A stretch of 18,786 nt of DNA from NCBI GenBank assembly GCA_900404475.1, contig OUQQ01000397.1, positions 1 to 18,786 of the forward strand, read 5' to 3'. This stretch comes from Spongospora subterranea (taxonomy: Eukaryota > Endomyxa > Phytomyxea > Plasmodiophorida > Plasmodiophoridae). Both the position numbers and the translations under genes were made by a program. The notes below the pieces were generated by a model, which saw only the letters and a program-made list of their open reading frames with translations, did no database searches and had not been told where the DNA came from. Positions 1 through 8,862 of this stretch are shown in pieces; the stretch's first letter is position 1; each line of letters begins with the position of its first letter.

Positions 1-301
1 TTCTGCTTTACAACCACTGAGGCTCCGTCGTGCAGTTTCATGTTGATCAACGACGTCCTTTCAATGTCTGATGGCCCCGACACCCTCGGCAAATTGCGAG
101 GTCGGTTCGATGGGTCCTTTTGCGGAGGCCTAGACCGAACGGCTCGAGAAAATTCACTCCAGCTCAAGGGGAACGGTGTGGATCAAATTTTTTCCTGAAG
201 AAATTACCTTTATCTTTCAGGTCTGCGATTTCGCGTTGAACAAACCCATCAAAGCCCACGTACATAAGGCCTACTTCGATTACAGACAGCCTACTATTTA
301 A
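1..301 (+). mobile_element. DDE transposase 3' fragment (pogo/Tigger/jerky type), relic
   Basis: A reading frame open from about 110 to a TAA at 299-301 ends in a stretch that resembles the end of a DDE superfamily transposase. It has a V-W-I-K-F-F-P block (about 169-189), then Q-V-C-D-F-A-L-N-K-P-I-K-A-H-V-H-K (about 220-270). In pogo/jerky-type transposases the matching segment reads roughly 'FFP..T...LQ..D...NKP.K.H', just after the catalytic core. The same frame has a stop at about 104-106, so the upstream part is broken or lies outside the window. No start codon, terminal repeat or target-site duplication is visible. The family call rests on this one motif. Read as an inactive remnant truncated by the window edge. 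Confidence 0.5.
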
Positions 302-1474
302 CACCTGACTGCAAAAACAGCTTGCTGGCAGCGTGTTATTGACAGGTTTTATTCACAATTTTGAGAATGCATTCGATACGATTAACCAACAAAACTTTCC
401 ACGCCGTTGAGTTGCATACGGGTTTGAAGAATGCGGCCAATTCACTGGCCGGAGACGATTCCAAGTTCAAAGCTCGTTTGGCCTCACTAGACTACAACGG
501 CGTTTATCAACGAAGAAAGACAACAATCAAACACTGAAATTGCTTCAAGTATGTTTTTTTCAAAGTTGATAACATTTTCCAATGCTTTTCCCTTCTATTC
601 CACAAGAAATTTCTGTTCTCTTTGAGCTCGGCACATAACAACTCCACAAATTATTTTGCTATGTGGAGCAAAGTTTTATATGCCCAACAAATTTGAAGTG
701 GAGTGAGGATCCGGATATTCTATTGCAAAGAATTACTTCATAAGTTAATAAACGCCAGTTTCGTCTAGATAAGGCCAACTGGGCTTCGAACTTGGTCTCG
801 ATCATCGTGAACAGATCCTCTCGCGGAACGGTGAACCTCCCGCCAGCAAGCTGTTTGAAATTCATGCTGGTATTGTAGAATCAAACCAACGTTTGAGAAC
901 GAGTATTCGAGGCTCGTTAACAGCAACAATGAATATTTCGAGCGAAGCCATTCAAGAGGGAATGGGATAATTCCCTTGTATTCAGCAGGTGTTGACCGAA
1001 TATTGATCATCACATTGATCGTCGGGACAAAACTGCCTTTTTAGCAAGTCGACGTTTCAACGTTTGAAACATTCCGCAAACCAAATACCAATATCAATCG
1101 AAATCCAGCAACCATGATGTTAACACCATCAAAAAGGAGCTGCTTCTATACTGTCGCATCAACACAACAACGTAGAGAGATCAAATAGGTGTTGGCGAGT
1201 GGAATCGCCCTGGCATGGTGTGTCTGTAGCATTGGTCGGATTGACATTATGGTCGCCAGATATTGCTATATCGCAACTGGTTTCTCAAAAATGTTCCACA
1301 ATATCGCTGTTGCTCCAGCACACCACATACCGTATTGACCTAATCAATGTACCATGACGTTGAGGTTGATTAAGCACTCCGGTCCCATTATATCACCTTT
1401 CTATATTGAGAGATATGGACCGTGTGCCCAGTTCGCAGGGTGAAAAAGTATCTCCATTTTATGAACTTCTTCGG
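302..1474. other. No recognisable gene (about 1.2 kb)
   Basis: I see no convincing exon chain here. On the minus strand, 659-1013 holds two overlapping open frames. One reads as a short helical stretch (F-K-Q-L-A-G-G-R-F-T-V-P-R-E-D-L-F, about 805-855), but I could not join it to other exons or recognise it. The sequence probably contains more degraded transposon DNA after the DDE fragment. No tRNA, rRNA or simple repeat was seen. Confidence 0.5.
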
Positions 1475-1482
1475 TATATAAA
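1475..1482 (+). promoter_or_regulatory. TATA-like box (TATATAAA)
   Basis: TATATAAA lies 16 bp before the ATG at 1498. It matches the TATA consensus, but a start site 25-30 bp downstream would fall at or just inside the first codon. Either the transcript is almost leaderless or the match is chance. Confidence 0.3.
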
Positions 1483-1497
1483 CTTTCACACATTCAA

Positions 1498-2098
1498 ATG
1501 TTTGCTGAAACATCCAAATCATTGTCCAATACTGAACAAATAAGGGAGATTAAACGGCTCCTTGTTAAAGATAGATTTTGCTGCTATCGCAGCTTGGACA
1601 TAGAGGCGATTGGTAAAAGTGATTTAAAATATTTAGTGGCACTCCTAAATCTGCAATGCAGGATCGGAAGATGTAAATCATGATCATCATGACTCTCTTG
1701 TCCTGATAAATAATTCCAATACAGTGCCGGACTCGACTGAACGCAACGACGCCAATAGCGCTGGTTCTCACGAATGTGGATCTGTCTCGTTGCACTCACA
1801 CAACGGTGGCGCCACAAGAGAGGCCGGCAGAGGAGTCAGATTCGCAGATGATGAGGATATTTCCGGATCGGTCGTCATATCACGTCAGGGACCAACCTGC
1901 GTTGAGACAACAGGGGCCAATCTGACGCTTGATCTCGAAACAGCGTTTTCCCAATTATCCAGGAAAATATCGGAATTGGCGAAAGCTGTTAACGATTTGC
2001 AGGATACAAAAGACATCATTGCAGAGCAACGGGCGTTCATTGATTTCCAGCGAAAGTTTTATTATGATCACGAGACGAATCAGACCACTAAATCTTGA
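1498..2098 (+). CDS. Two-exon coiled-coil protein, unknown function (182 aa)
   Basis: Exons 1498-1672 and 1725-2098 join across a 52-nt GT-AG intron (phase 1) and give 182 residues. The N-terminal 58 residues are charged and helical, with an E-I-K-R-L-L-V-K-D-R-F motif. The middle, about 60-120, is Ser/Gly/Asn-rich and probably disordered. The C-terminal 50 residues (from L-T-L-D-L-E-T-A-F-S-Q-L) have the heptad pattern of a coiled coil, ending F-I-D-F-Q-R-K-F-Y-Y-D-H. I do not recognise the family. An AATAAA signal 17 nt after the stop supports the 3' end. The stop lies only 50 bp from that of the convergent HD-domain gene. The start is the first ATG in an open frame. An upstream exon cannot be excluded, since the TATA-like box is very near the ATG. 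Confidence 0.68.
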
Positions 2099-2115
2099 TT
2101 CCTAACAGAGAATAC

Positions 2116-2121
2116 AATAAA
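2116..2121 (+). promoter_or_regulatory. Polyadenylation signal AATAAA
   Basis: A canonical AATAAA 17 nt after the TGA of the 182-aa protein gene. It lies inside the short gap between two convergent genes. Confidence 0.65.
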
Positions 2122-2147
2122 ATGGGGGAATCCGTCTGTATGGCAGA

Positions 2148-3049
2148 CTACACAACGGCGTTCATTTCCCCTTGGAATTGCTGTAGGAATACCTTCATGA
2201 AATCATGGCGACCGGCGGCCATCCTCTTCCCAGATGGGGTATTCTGTACATCTGATTCATTGATTGTTCACAGTCGCCTGCCAGATTTGAATTTTCACCA
2301 TTTTGTCTTTAAGGAGCAGCAGTTTCTCGTAGAAGTGATTGATTGCTGTTCCACGATTCTTGTCTCCATAGGTTTTTGGATCATCACAAGTATTTGGTTC
2401 GAAAGAACCATCGTGGATTGGGCGATTTCTTGCACTAAATAAGCGCGATTAAGTTGGAGGATACCGGTGATTTACAATTCGATTGATACCCGGAAAACGT
2501 GAAGCAACGTGCGATCCCAATCGCACCAATTGCATCTAATCGGTCAGCGTCTTGGACACACTCCTGAACGAAGAATCGGTAAGTTGTCGTTGAAACGAAG
2601 GTGGGTTTGAATGGGACAAACCAGTTCAGGGGTCATTTGAGGACGGCCATTTTCTAGTTCGTGTTTGAAACCAATAGATTCGACCACTGAAATAACACGA
2701 TCGATTATATGACTAGGACAGTTCTGAGATTGGAGAAAGGGCTGGATGAGTTCTGGACCGGCGTCATCATCCCCCGAATATTTGTAATCGCCAACGTCGT
2801 GGAGAAGCGCGCTGAGTTCAACGACCAGAGTTGAATCAGGGTCTAACCCCTCTTCTTTGGCTAGTCGTATCGCCATCTGTCTGACTCGATCAACATGGGC
2901 GAAATCATGGGACTAAGGAAGAGTGTGCTTAGTCACTTGACAGATGTGAAGCCATGAGCAGATGGTATTACTCCATCTTGACCAGCCATCTGATCCTTGA
3001 CGAAATATTCAACCGCGCCACAAATGGAATGTTTCCAGTGATCAGACAT
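2148..3049 (-). CDS. HD-domain metal-dependent phosphohydrolase (YpgQ/YedJ-like), five exons
   Basis: Exons on the minus strand: 3049-2972, 2912-2622, 2563-2490, 2434-2299 and 2243-2148. Introns are 59, 58, 55 and 55 nt, all GT-AG, and all phases agree. The product is 224 aa, a normal length for the small bacterial-type HD hydrolases YpgQ/YedJ. After [10 protein letters not shown] comes [10 protein letters not shown] (metal His32), then A-L-L-H-D-V-G-D (His64-Asp65), then [11 protein letters not shown] (126-136), so the H...HD...D metal site is complete. The end carries the family's [14 protein letters not shown] and the C-terminal [11 protein letters not shown]. Family members hydrolyse nucleotides or other phosphoesters. 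The substrate here is unknown and the protein should be cytosolic. The start is the Met before S-D-H-W-K. The 50-bp gap to the convergent gene suggests overlapping 3' UTRs. Confidence 0.93.
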
Positions 3050-3675
3050 GACGTGGTTGGACAGAGCAGTTCCAAATGAAAACAAAAATCCGCAGAACAA
3101 TTCGACAATCGGGGCTACAGCTAACCATCGCAAAGTTGAGTGATGGAGACGTCGGCAACAAAACCGGTCACGACCCAATATCATGCAATGAAAACCCGGA
3201 ATTTTGCAATATGTTTGTATTGATTTTTGGTATGTCGAAAGGGCTAGACAGCCACAGCAATTAGAGATTCGATCACGAACTGGATATCAGATAAATGAGG
3301 CTATTAACCTGGATGAAAATCAGTCAATATTGAATGTCTAAGAACAGACACCTGAGATTAAGTTTGTTCAACGTCATCAGCTCCACATTCAGCACACGAC
3401 GGAGCGCAGCCACGTCTGAATCGGTCACAGAACACGCGCAGCCACAACGGGGCTGGCTGGCCTCGTTCACAGTCACTTCACAGACAAGGCGTGACCTCCT
3501 TCTCCGTACCTTTTTCGCCACTGACCAGTGTACGTAATCCGTGACTGCTTCAGTGGGCACAGTAAGATGACCGTGACGGAGTGCGCAGCGGTATCTCCCC
3601 TTTGTGTTGTTAATTAACCATAGGCATTATAGGAACGCGCTACCGACCCGCTTGTCTCTTCACCGAACAGGCACG
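3050..3675. other. Divergent intergenic region between the HD gene and the KH/RS gene
   Basis: About 625 bp between two divergent start codons, presumably holding both promoters. Open frames on both strands at 3324-3560 overlap each other and show no family motif, so I do not call them. A C-rich stretch ending in ACAG (about 3655-3670) just before the KH/RS start could be a splice acceptor for a 5' UTR intron or for trans-splicing. Nothing decides which. Confidence 0.45.
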
Positions 3676-5203
3676 ATGTCTCGTAGTCGTTCTCGCGGTC
3701 CTCGTTCTAGATCACGCTCCATGTCGTTAGATAATGGCCGTGCTGGGTCTCGGTCGCGTAGCCCGCGCCGGAACCAAGGTGCTTGCGACGTCATCAATCT
3801 GACTTATGATGAGGTGGCCATAATGTCGACAAGGCGATTGCCTTCTTACATAATATTTCATAGGTTGGATTTGTGCTTGGAAAGCTTGGCTCTACCAAGC
3901 GCAAAATTGAGCGTGTCTCCGGGGCGCGATTGGATCTCCATGAGCGCGACCACCGTCTTGAAATTTTCGGATCAGCGCAAGAACGCGCTCGTGCAGCTGA
4001 ATATACCAGATTTGTTCTTGATCAGCGCACTGGAGATGTTCAAATCGATTTAAATGTGCAAAGAGACGATCTCTCTGTTGTTGATGTACCGACTGACACA
4101 GTTGGATTTGTTATGGGACGTGGAGGAGCTGTTCTTCGTGGATTAGAAGACGAATGGGGCACTTTAATGTTTTTTGCCAAAGGACGCGGCCGAAATGGCG
4201 ATAACCCTACCGAAAAACTCGCAATTTTTGGTAACCGTCGTGCACGCAGAGGCGCTGAGCTTAAAGTGCTTTCTGCTGTTGAGCATAAGCATGCGGGATT
4301 TTTCCTTAACGAAGACGGTGAACTGATCAAGCGACTAGAACAGGTCCAGTTTATTCATCAGGTTTTCAGCGCATTCTGACGATAGTTTTAGAGTGGTGAT
4401 GATATGGATGACGGGTGGGGTTACGACACTCGTCTTCTTGCTAATGACGAGTTTTCATATGCCCTTGGAGCTCGCGGCACTACCCGTAAAAAACTTGCCG
4501 CCGCCTCTGGAGCTATTCTTGAATTTGTTGGATTCCTCGCGATTGCTGCCGGCATGAAGGTCACCTTTTTCTCGGACCCATAATCAATCTCTGACATCAA
4601 ACTGTTTAGGATGAACGCGGAAGGGCTATGGACTATTTGGATTGGCTGCTGAAGCAGCGCCGTGGTGGTCCAGTTCCCTTGACAGCTGTCGATATGAATC
4701 GAGATGATCTCACCATTATGGAGGTTCCTTCATCTTGCATGGGTTTCATCACCGGACGTAAAGGTAAAGTCGTTTGTTGTTTGCTCTGTTTCCCCCTAAA
4801 TATTATCAGGTGAATCTCTCCGTAATATTGAGCATCGCACGACAACGTTCTGCTTCGGTGATGGCGACAAAGACGATTCTAAAGCGGAATTTGAAAAGCT
4901 TTATATTTTCTCTCATCTAAAATCTGGAAGAAAGTAATGCTGGTTCTTTGTTCGTGCTGAATCAGCGAGTTAACTTGATTTGCCAGGAGGGCGCAGCAAT
5001 TGGTTCAAGATATGATCGATTCTGATCGCCGCCGTGGGGGAGGTGGTCGCGGCAATCGGTATTCGCGCAGCCGTTCTCCTCGGGGTGATCGTCGTCGGCG
5101 CTCCAGGTCTAGGTCATTCTCCCCACGTCGTTATTCTCGGTCGCGTTCTCCTCCCCGTTATCGTGATGACCGTGGCCGTGAAAACCGTGGGTATCGCCGT
5201 TAA
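3676..5203 (+). CDS. Four-KH-domain RNA-binding protein with Arg/Ser-rich ends, six exons
   Basis: Exons 3676-3813, 3864-4343, 4392-4559, 4610-4763, 4810-4933 and 4987-5203; introns 50, 48, 50, 46 and 53 nt; all phases agree; 426 aa. Residues 1-33 are an RS tract. Four KH-like modules follow, each with a GxxG loop: G-K-L-G (about 51-54), G-R-G-G (about 132), G-A-R-G (about 232) and G-R-K-G (about 311). The second contains the block D-E-W-G-T-L-M-F-F. The last 65 residues are RS/RGG-like (S-R-S-R-S-P-R-G-D, then R-S-R-S-R-S-F-S-P-R-R). RS domains usually direct proteins to nuclear splicing machinery and KH domains bind single-stranded RNA, so a role in pre-mRNA processing is inferred. I recall the D-E-W-G-T-L-M-F-F type of KH protein from several protist lineages but cannot name an animal orthologue. 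The first junction, T-Y-D-E to V-G-F-V, completes KH1 and fixes that intron. Confidence 0.87.
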
Positions 5204-5317
5204 TCACACCAAAGTAATCATTACCAAGGTATAATCAATAATTCCCGGTTTGACTCTAGTAGTTTAGGATCGTTATTGTGCTTAAGTGATTCGTTTCCTG
5301 CCAAATTAAAAAGCTAG

Positions 5318-5751
5318 TCACCAATCTGTTGGATCAATGAAATAACGAATTCTCGGTCTAGAAAATGCGCTGACTAATCGTGGATCGTGTCTCGTGTGTC
5401 TGTTCGCGGCGTAGATTCTCCTGTTTTGAACGTGGTTTTCTTCTTTCCTTGACTGATGTACAAACTCGTCGCTTTTAAACGTTTCTGGGGATCGTGAGCG
5501 AGGTTTCAATAACCGAAATTTGATGGCATCAACGAGCAATGCTCTTGAAGAGTAAGCACGCGCTTGGGGAATCGATTTCCTGTTATAGAGTTTATATTCC
5601 CGTTCGCCAAAGTGTATTTCACCATTGCCTATTGCTGCATCAGCTGATAGGCTTGGCAAGCTCGGCTATTTGATCTGATTGAGATCAGCTATCAGCACTC
5701 ATGAGAAGATGGTGTTGATTCAGTGTGGCATTTCACCCCCAACGATGACAT
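5318..5751 (-). CDS. Tentative small basic protein, unknown (120 aa), just downstream of the CCDC12 gene
   Basis: A minus-strand frame is open from 5665 to a TGA ending at 5318 (115 residues) but has no Met. A five-codon exon (5751-5737, M-S-S-L-G) followed by a 71-nt GT-AG intron (5736-5666, ending AAATAG) joins it in phase. The protein would be 120 aa, basic, with a Tyr-rich N-terminal part (F-G-E-R-E-Y-K-L-Y-N-R-K) and many Arg/His/Ser residues. I do not recognise it. It sits tail to tail with the KH/RS gene (stops 115 bp apart) and its ATG is only 23 nt after the CCDC12 stop, on the same strand. It could instead be a long antisense open frame, since the tiny first exon is a guess chosen to supply a start. 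Confidence 0.38.
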
Positions 5752-5763
5752 ATTACACAGACA

Positions 5764-5769
5764 TTTATT
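5764..5769 (-). promoter_or_regulatory. Polyadenylation signal AATAAA (CCDC12 gene)
   Basis: Read on the minus strand, AATAAA begins 5 nt after the CCDC12 stop codon, giving a very short 3' UTR. It lies 12 nt before the putative ATG of the next minus-strand reading frame. Confidence 0.6.
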
Positions 5770-5774
5770 ACGGC

Positions 5775-6256
5775 TTAATTTTCTTCTTCGCTTTCTGCTC
5801 CTTCCTCGGCTATTTCTCTTGCCAGCTTTGCAATAGCAATGTTTGTTTTGTTCTGCAAAATGGCCATTTGCGTCTCAATATCTCGTTTCAAATCCCAGTT
5901 TGGTTTCTTTGGGGCTAGGCTTACCACCTCTTCCTATACGATCGTTTAGGAACCAACTTCGGAAAATGATAAGATAATAACCTAACCTGTGGTTTAGTCG
6001 CAACCTGACGTAATTCAGCGGTGGCCTTGTCCAGATTCGACACAGAGCTTCCCCCAACATGCAAATCCACTAGCTCCTTACTTCTGGGCCTGTAATTGCG
6101 GAACGTGAGTCCAGTAACCTCCTTATCTGATGAGCGATCCTCGTCGTCCTCACGCATCGCTAAGTTCTCATCTTGTTCGGGTATCGAACCATTCTGAAAT
6201 GCTTCCGCCCGTAACGCGTTCAGCCTTTCGCGTCTCTCGTTGGCGGTTTCGGCCAT
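5775..6256 (-). CDS. CCDC12: CCDC12/Cwf18 spliceosomal protein
   Basis: Two exons, 6256-5987 and 5933-5775, joined across a 53-nt phase-0 GT-AG intron, give 142 aa (human CCDC12 is 166). The cwf18 family hallmarks are present in order. First is an N-terminal basic helix, R-R-E-R-L-N-A-L-R (about 8-16). Then come L-T-F-R-N-Y-R-P (about 50-57) and, across the splice, L-A-P-K-K-P-N-W-D-L-K-R-D-I (about 96-109). The C-terminal helix carries Q-N-K-T-N-I-A-I-A-K-L-A-R-E-I and the protein ends in an acidic tail. Known homologues are small subunits that enter the spliceosome around activation, with the NTC/Prp19-associated proteins in the nucleus. The exon junction falls inside the conserved E-E-V-V-S-L-A-P-K-K-P block, which confirms the splice. 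Confidence 0.95.
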
Positions 6257-6854
6257 TGCTCTTGAAAAATTATACCTGGCCTACGGACTTGTTACCTGAC
6301 ATTTACCGTGAGCGAATGGCGATACAGTATTCAAACGACTGCTGCCTTCTCACGACAGCCGTTTCGCCGTTAAATATTCTCATTTCAAAAATAGGCTGGC
6401 TGCTATCGATAAACACCATCTTGTTTTTTCATTGATTGTATGAGGAATATTCAAGCGGCTCTTTCATACGTTTAGGTAATTAGTTTTGGCAACCTTAATT
6501 GATTTAGAGTACATTCTAGCCGATGAACGAAATCGTTGTTTGTAGAATATGGAGTAGTTCAAAAGTAGGTCGTAGTACACGTCAGTCGTCAGTCTCCTCA
6601 ACGTAACGGCCGCCCCTAAGGCGCCAACGACCCATGCCGGATGGCCGGCTTCGTCAGTGCATCTGCAAGGTTCAACTCCGAATTGAAAAGACTGAACTGA
6701 ATGGACCCATTCTTGACCTACTCCATTCGTCTGCACCATTTCCTCAAGCGGAATCCAACAGTATACGGATCTATGCGGCTTCGGCCACCAATTTGCTATG
6801 AGCCGCATACTCTGCTTGTGTCATGGCACTGGATGGTTTTGCCAGAAAACTGGG
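6257..6854. other. No gene seen; flank of a retroelement relic
   Basis: About 600 bp upstream of the CCDC12 start. It should contain that gene's promoter, but I see no TATA box. The part nearest 6855 has a minus-strand open frame (6464-6808) with a short stretch, A-M-T-Q-A-E-Y-A-A-H-S-K-L (6771-6810, adjoining frame), that faintly resembles an RNase H segment of a retrotransposon Pol. It is probably retroelement debris continuing from the inverted-repeat element. Confidence 0.4.
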
Positions 6855-7070
6855 ACACTCCAGCAGACCAATCAACACTGAATGGACAACATCAAACGTA
6901 CCATTGTTGTACGCGGCATCCCCGAGTTTATGGTTGCCAACGGAACTGAAATTCTGGGATGGAAGGGCACTTAAACCAACTAAAGTACAGTTAATTGGAG
7001 AGAACACGTGCAAATGCCAGTTTAATACTGAGAAACCAGCACAAGCCTTGGTTCGCACAGGAAAAATATG
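6855..7070 (+). repeat. Left arm of 216-bp inverted repeat
   Basis: Pairs with 7265-7480 in reverse complement over its whole length, with scattered substitutions and a few small indels. The best-kept blocks are the outer end (CAGACCAATCAAC-like), the block around CTGGGATGGAAGGGCAC (6954-6970) and the inner end (GAGAAACCAGCACAA, 7030-7044). Confidence 0.75.
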
Positions 7071-7264
7071 GTTTGCCAGGAGTATGCAGTACATGGAAAG
7101 CATGCCCGACATGCTTGCGGTTATCCTGCGAACAGAAGCAAAACTATGAGGACTTTCGCTGTGAAATATATGGTAGCAATGAGCATAAGGCTACAGAATG
7201 CCCACACAAAGGAACAACAGATCAAACTGGAATCAAGTGCACAACGTGCGGAAGAGAAAAGGTT

Positions 7265-7480
7265 CATGTCTTTCCTGTGCGGACCAACGGTTGTGCTGGT
7301 TTCTCATTGTCAACATGGTATTATTACGTATTCTCTCCAATTGACTGTATTTTAGTTGGTTTAGTGCCCTTCCATCCCAGAATTGCCGTTCCGTTGGCCA
7401 CCATGAATTTGGGGATGCCGCGCATGAGAATGGTACGTTTGATGCCATCCAATTCAATTTTGGTTGGTCTATTGGAGTGT
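7265..7480 (-). repeat. Right arm of 216-bp inverted repeat
   Basis: Reverse-complement partner of 6855-7070. It contains TTGTGCTGGTTTCTC (7291-7305) and GTGCCCTTCCATCCCAG (7363-7379), which mirror blocks in the left arm. Divergence between the arms shows that the duplication is not recent. Confidence 0.75.
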
Positions 7481-8862
7481 TCTCGATGATTGCAAGCGAT
7501 AAATGTATCTCATTTCTATGTGATTGTCTTTGTTCGTTCTGATTGGTACACCTGATGTTAATCCCTTTACCACTACCGTTCCACTGTGTCGCTGTGTGAA
7601 AGGTTCGCGGATTCAATGTTTTAAAAACTTTTACTCCTTAAGAGTTTTGGGCAGTAATTCGTCATCTATTCCCCGCATTTGTCGAAAGTAATGGCTTGTT
7701 CGTAGTTAACTCTGCTTTGGTCTGGTGGTGTTTCAGCCGTGATGGTTTTTTGCTGTCGGAGGCCGCTCGTGGCTCTCTCCGTTAGCACTTGCCTGCTTCC
7801 AGTTGCATTGGTTCCGGACTTCCGCTTGGGCTGCAACTGTAATCATGTTTGCGTTTCGCTGCCGTACGCGTCGGAGTTTGCCGTCGCAGTTCTATCCATC
7901 GTGAGTTTTTAAGAGCAACCGTATGCTGTGTGCGTGTTGGCGTCGCGTAGAATCTGGTCTGACCCTGAAGTTGCTATGAGGTTGGTATAGCCAAACCCCG
8001 ACGCTGCCGTCGTTTGGCTGCAACTTCATGCCGAGGTCGTAGTCAGTTTTGCGTCTCGTCGCACGGGATTCGACCTTGCTTATCGGGGGTTTGAGGCGTT
8101 GCTTTAAGGGATAGAATGGGACTCTTCATTCAGAATATTTGGAGCAGTGCAAATAAGTAGGTCGTTGTTAACAGAGTGTTTTGTATAATACACCGATCAA
8201 GGGGGCTCAAGGTCCATTCCTGAATGGTTCAACATTACTCATCAGTCGTCACCCTTGATAGCATAGTTTTTTTCAGAAAATCCACAGAATCGAAATGATA
8301 TTTCTACACTGTTGTATTCATCGACTCGTTGCGATTTCCGCAAATGAAACGCTTGTTTCAACATATCGGTACACTTTAGAGGACAAAGCATTGACACGCT
8401 TTTATGTTGTTGTTTATGAATACAAACTCTTAAAAACAATTTTGGAATAATTGCTAATTGTGTTGCACCATGAACTCTATTCCTAAAAGGAATTGAAGGC
8501 AAGAAAGTCAAAGGATGCTTTCTATCCTTCGTGAACCGCAGAATGCCCTGACAACGACTTTCCAAACAGAAAAGCATTCAGGATCCATCTGAGTTTCGAT
8601 CCTTATTGAGCGGTGAATTGTCGGGTGTGATGTGGTCAGCGTCCTGGTCTAGTGTAGTGATCGTTATGATGTTGTCGCTCCCTCACATGTTACACTGACA
8701 CCATGTTGTGCGGTCATAGCGCAGCCCCTGATGGTCCTCCTCCAACACCACTGTTCACAGTTCACACATAGGTCCATCATTTTCATGATCATTCAGATCT
8801 GAATAACAACGCGCCATTGTCTATTCGGTCGTGTCGATTGTCGCCATTCAACGGTACCGACA
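7481..8862. other. Long stretch without a recognised gene (about 1.4 kb)
   Basis: The 7620-8130 part is richer in G+C than its surroundings. On the minus strand it has a frame open for about 70 codons around 7900-8130, with no start codon and no family I know. A 336-nt minus-strand frame at 8242-8577 likewise shows no motif. A bulged hairpin lies at 7967-8027 (listed separately). The last 200 bp must hold the promoter of the gene starting at 8863, with no TATA box seen. Confidence 0.45.
7967..8027. other. Bulged hairpin, 16 bp in two 8-bp helices
   Basis: GAAGTTGC (7967-7974) and AGCCAAAC (7989-7996) pair, in that order, with the contiguous GTTTGGCTGCAACTTC (8012-8027). This leaves a one-sided bulge of 14 nt (7975-7988) and a loop of 15 nt that contains a further CGAC/GTCG pairing. 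It may be an unrecognised structured RNA or chance. I found no tRNA or snRNA consensus around it. Confidence 0.35.

Larger units (their letters stand above)
6855..7480. mobile_element. Degraded LTR-retrotransposon (possibly BEL/Pao-like) segment in inverted duplication
   Basis: Two arms of about 216 bp, 6855-7070 and 7265-7480, are imperfect reverse complements. They begin and end with ACACTCCA / TGGAGTGT-like bases and enclose a 194-bp spacer. On the plus strand the spacer encodes a CCHC-type zinc-knuckle remnant (7160-7201) of form C-x2-Y-x4-H-x4-C, so the second Cys position is Tyr. A further C-T-T-C-G-R motif follows, and then the right arm. Gag knuckles followed by a protease region is the order seen in LTR retrotransposon Gag-Pol. 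Each arm keeps a peptide such as V-L-I-G-L-L-E-C or I-L-V-G-L-L-E-C, compatible with a BEL/Pao protease region, but that is weak. Frames shift within both arms, so neither copy is intact. No LTRs or target-site duplication were found. Confidence 0.5.

Noticed and set aside
2095..2442. Plus-strand 115-codon open frame overlapping the end of the 182-aa gene
   Set aside because: It is antisense to the last two exons of the HD-hydrolase gene, whose conserved motifs and splice phases are convincing.
3324..3560. Overlapping open frames on both strands upstream of the KH/RS gene
   Set aside because: The two frames are mirror readings of the same DNA. Neither has a family motif, a polyadenylation signal or a splice partner.
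5034..5234. Hydrophobic open frame in the 3' part of the KH/RS gene
   Set aside because: It is a frame-shifted reading of the Arg/Ser-repeat exon. Repeats of this type create long shadow frames.
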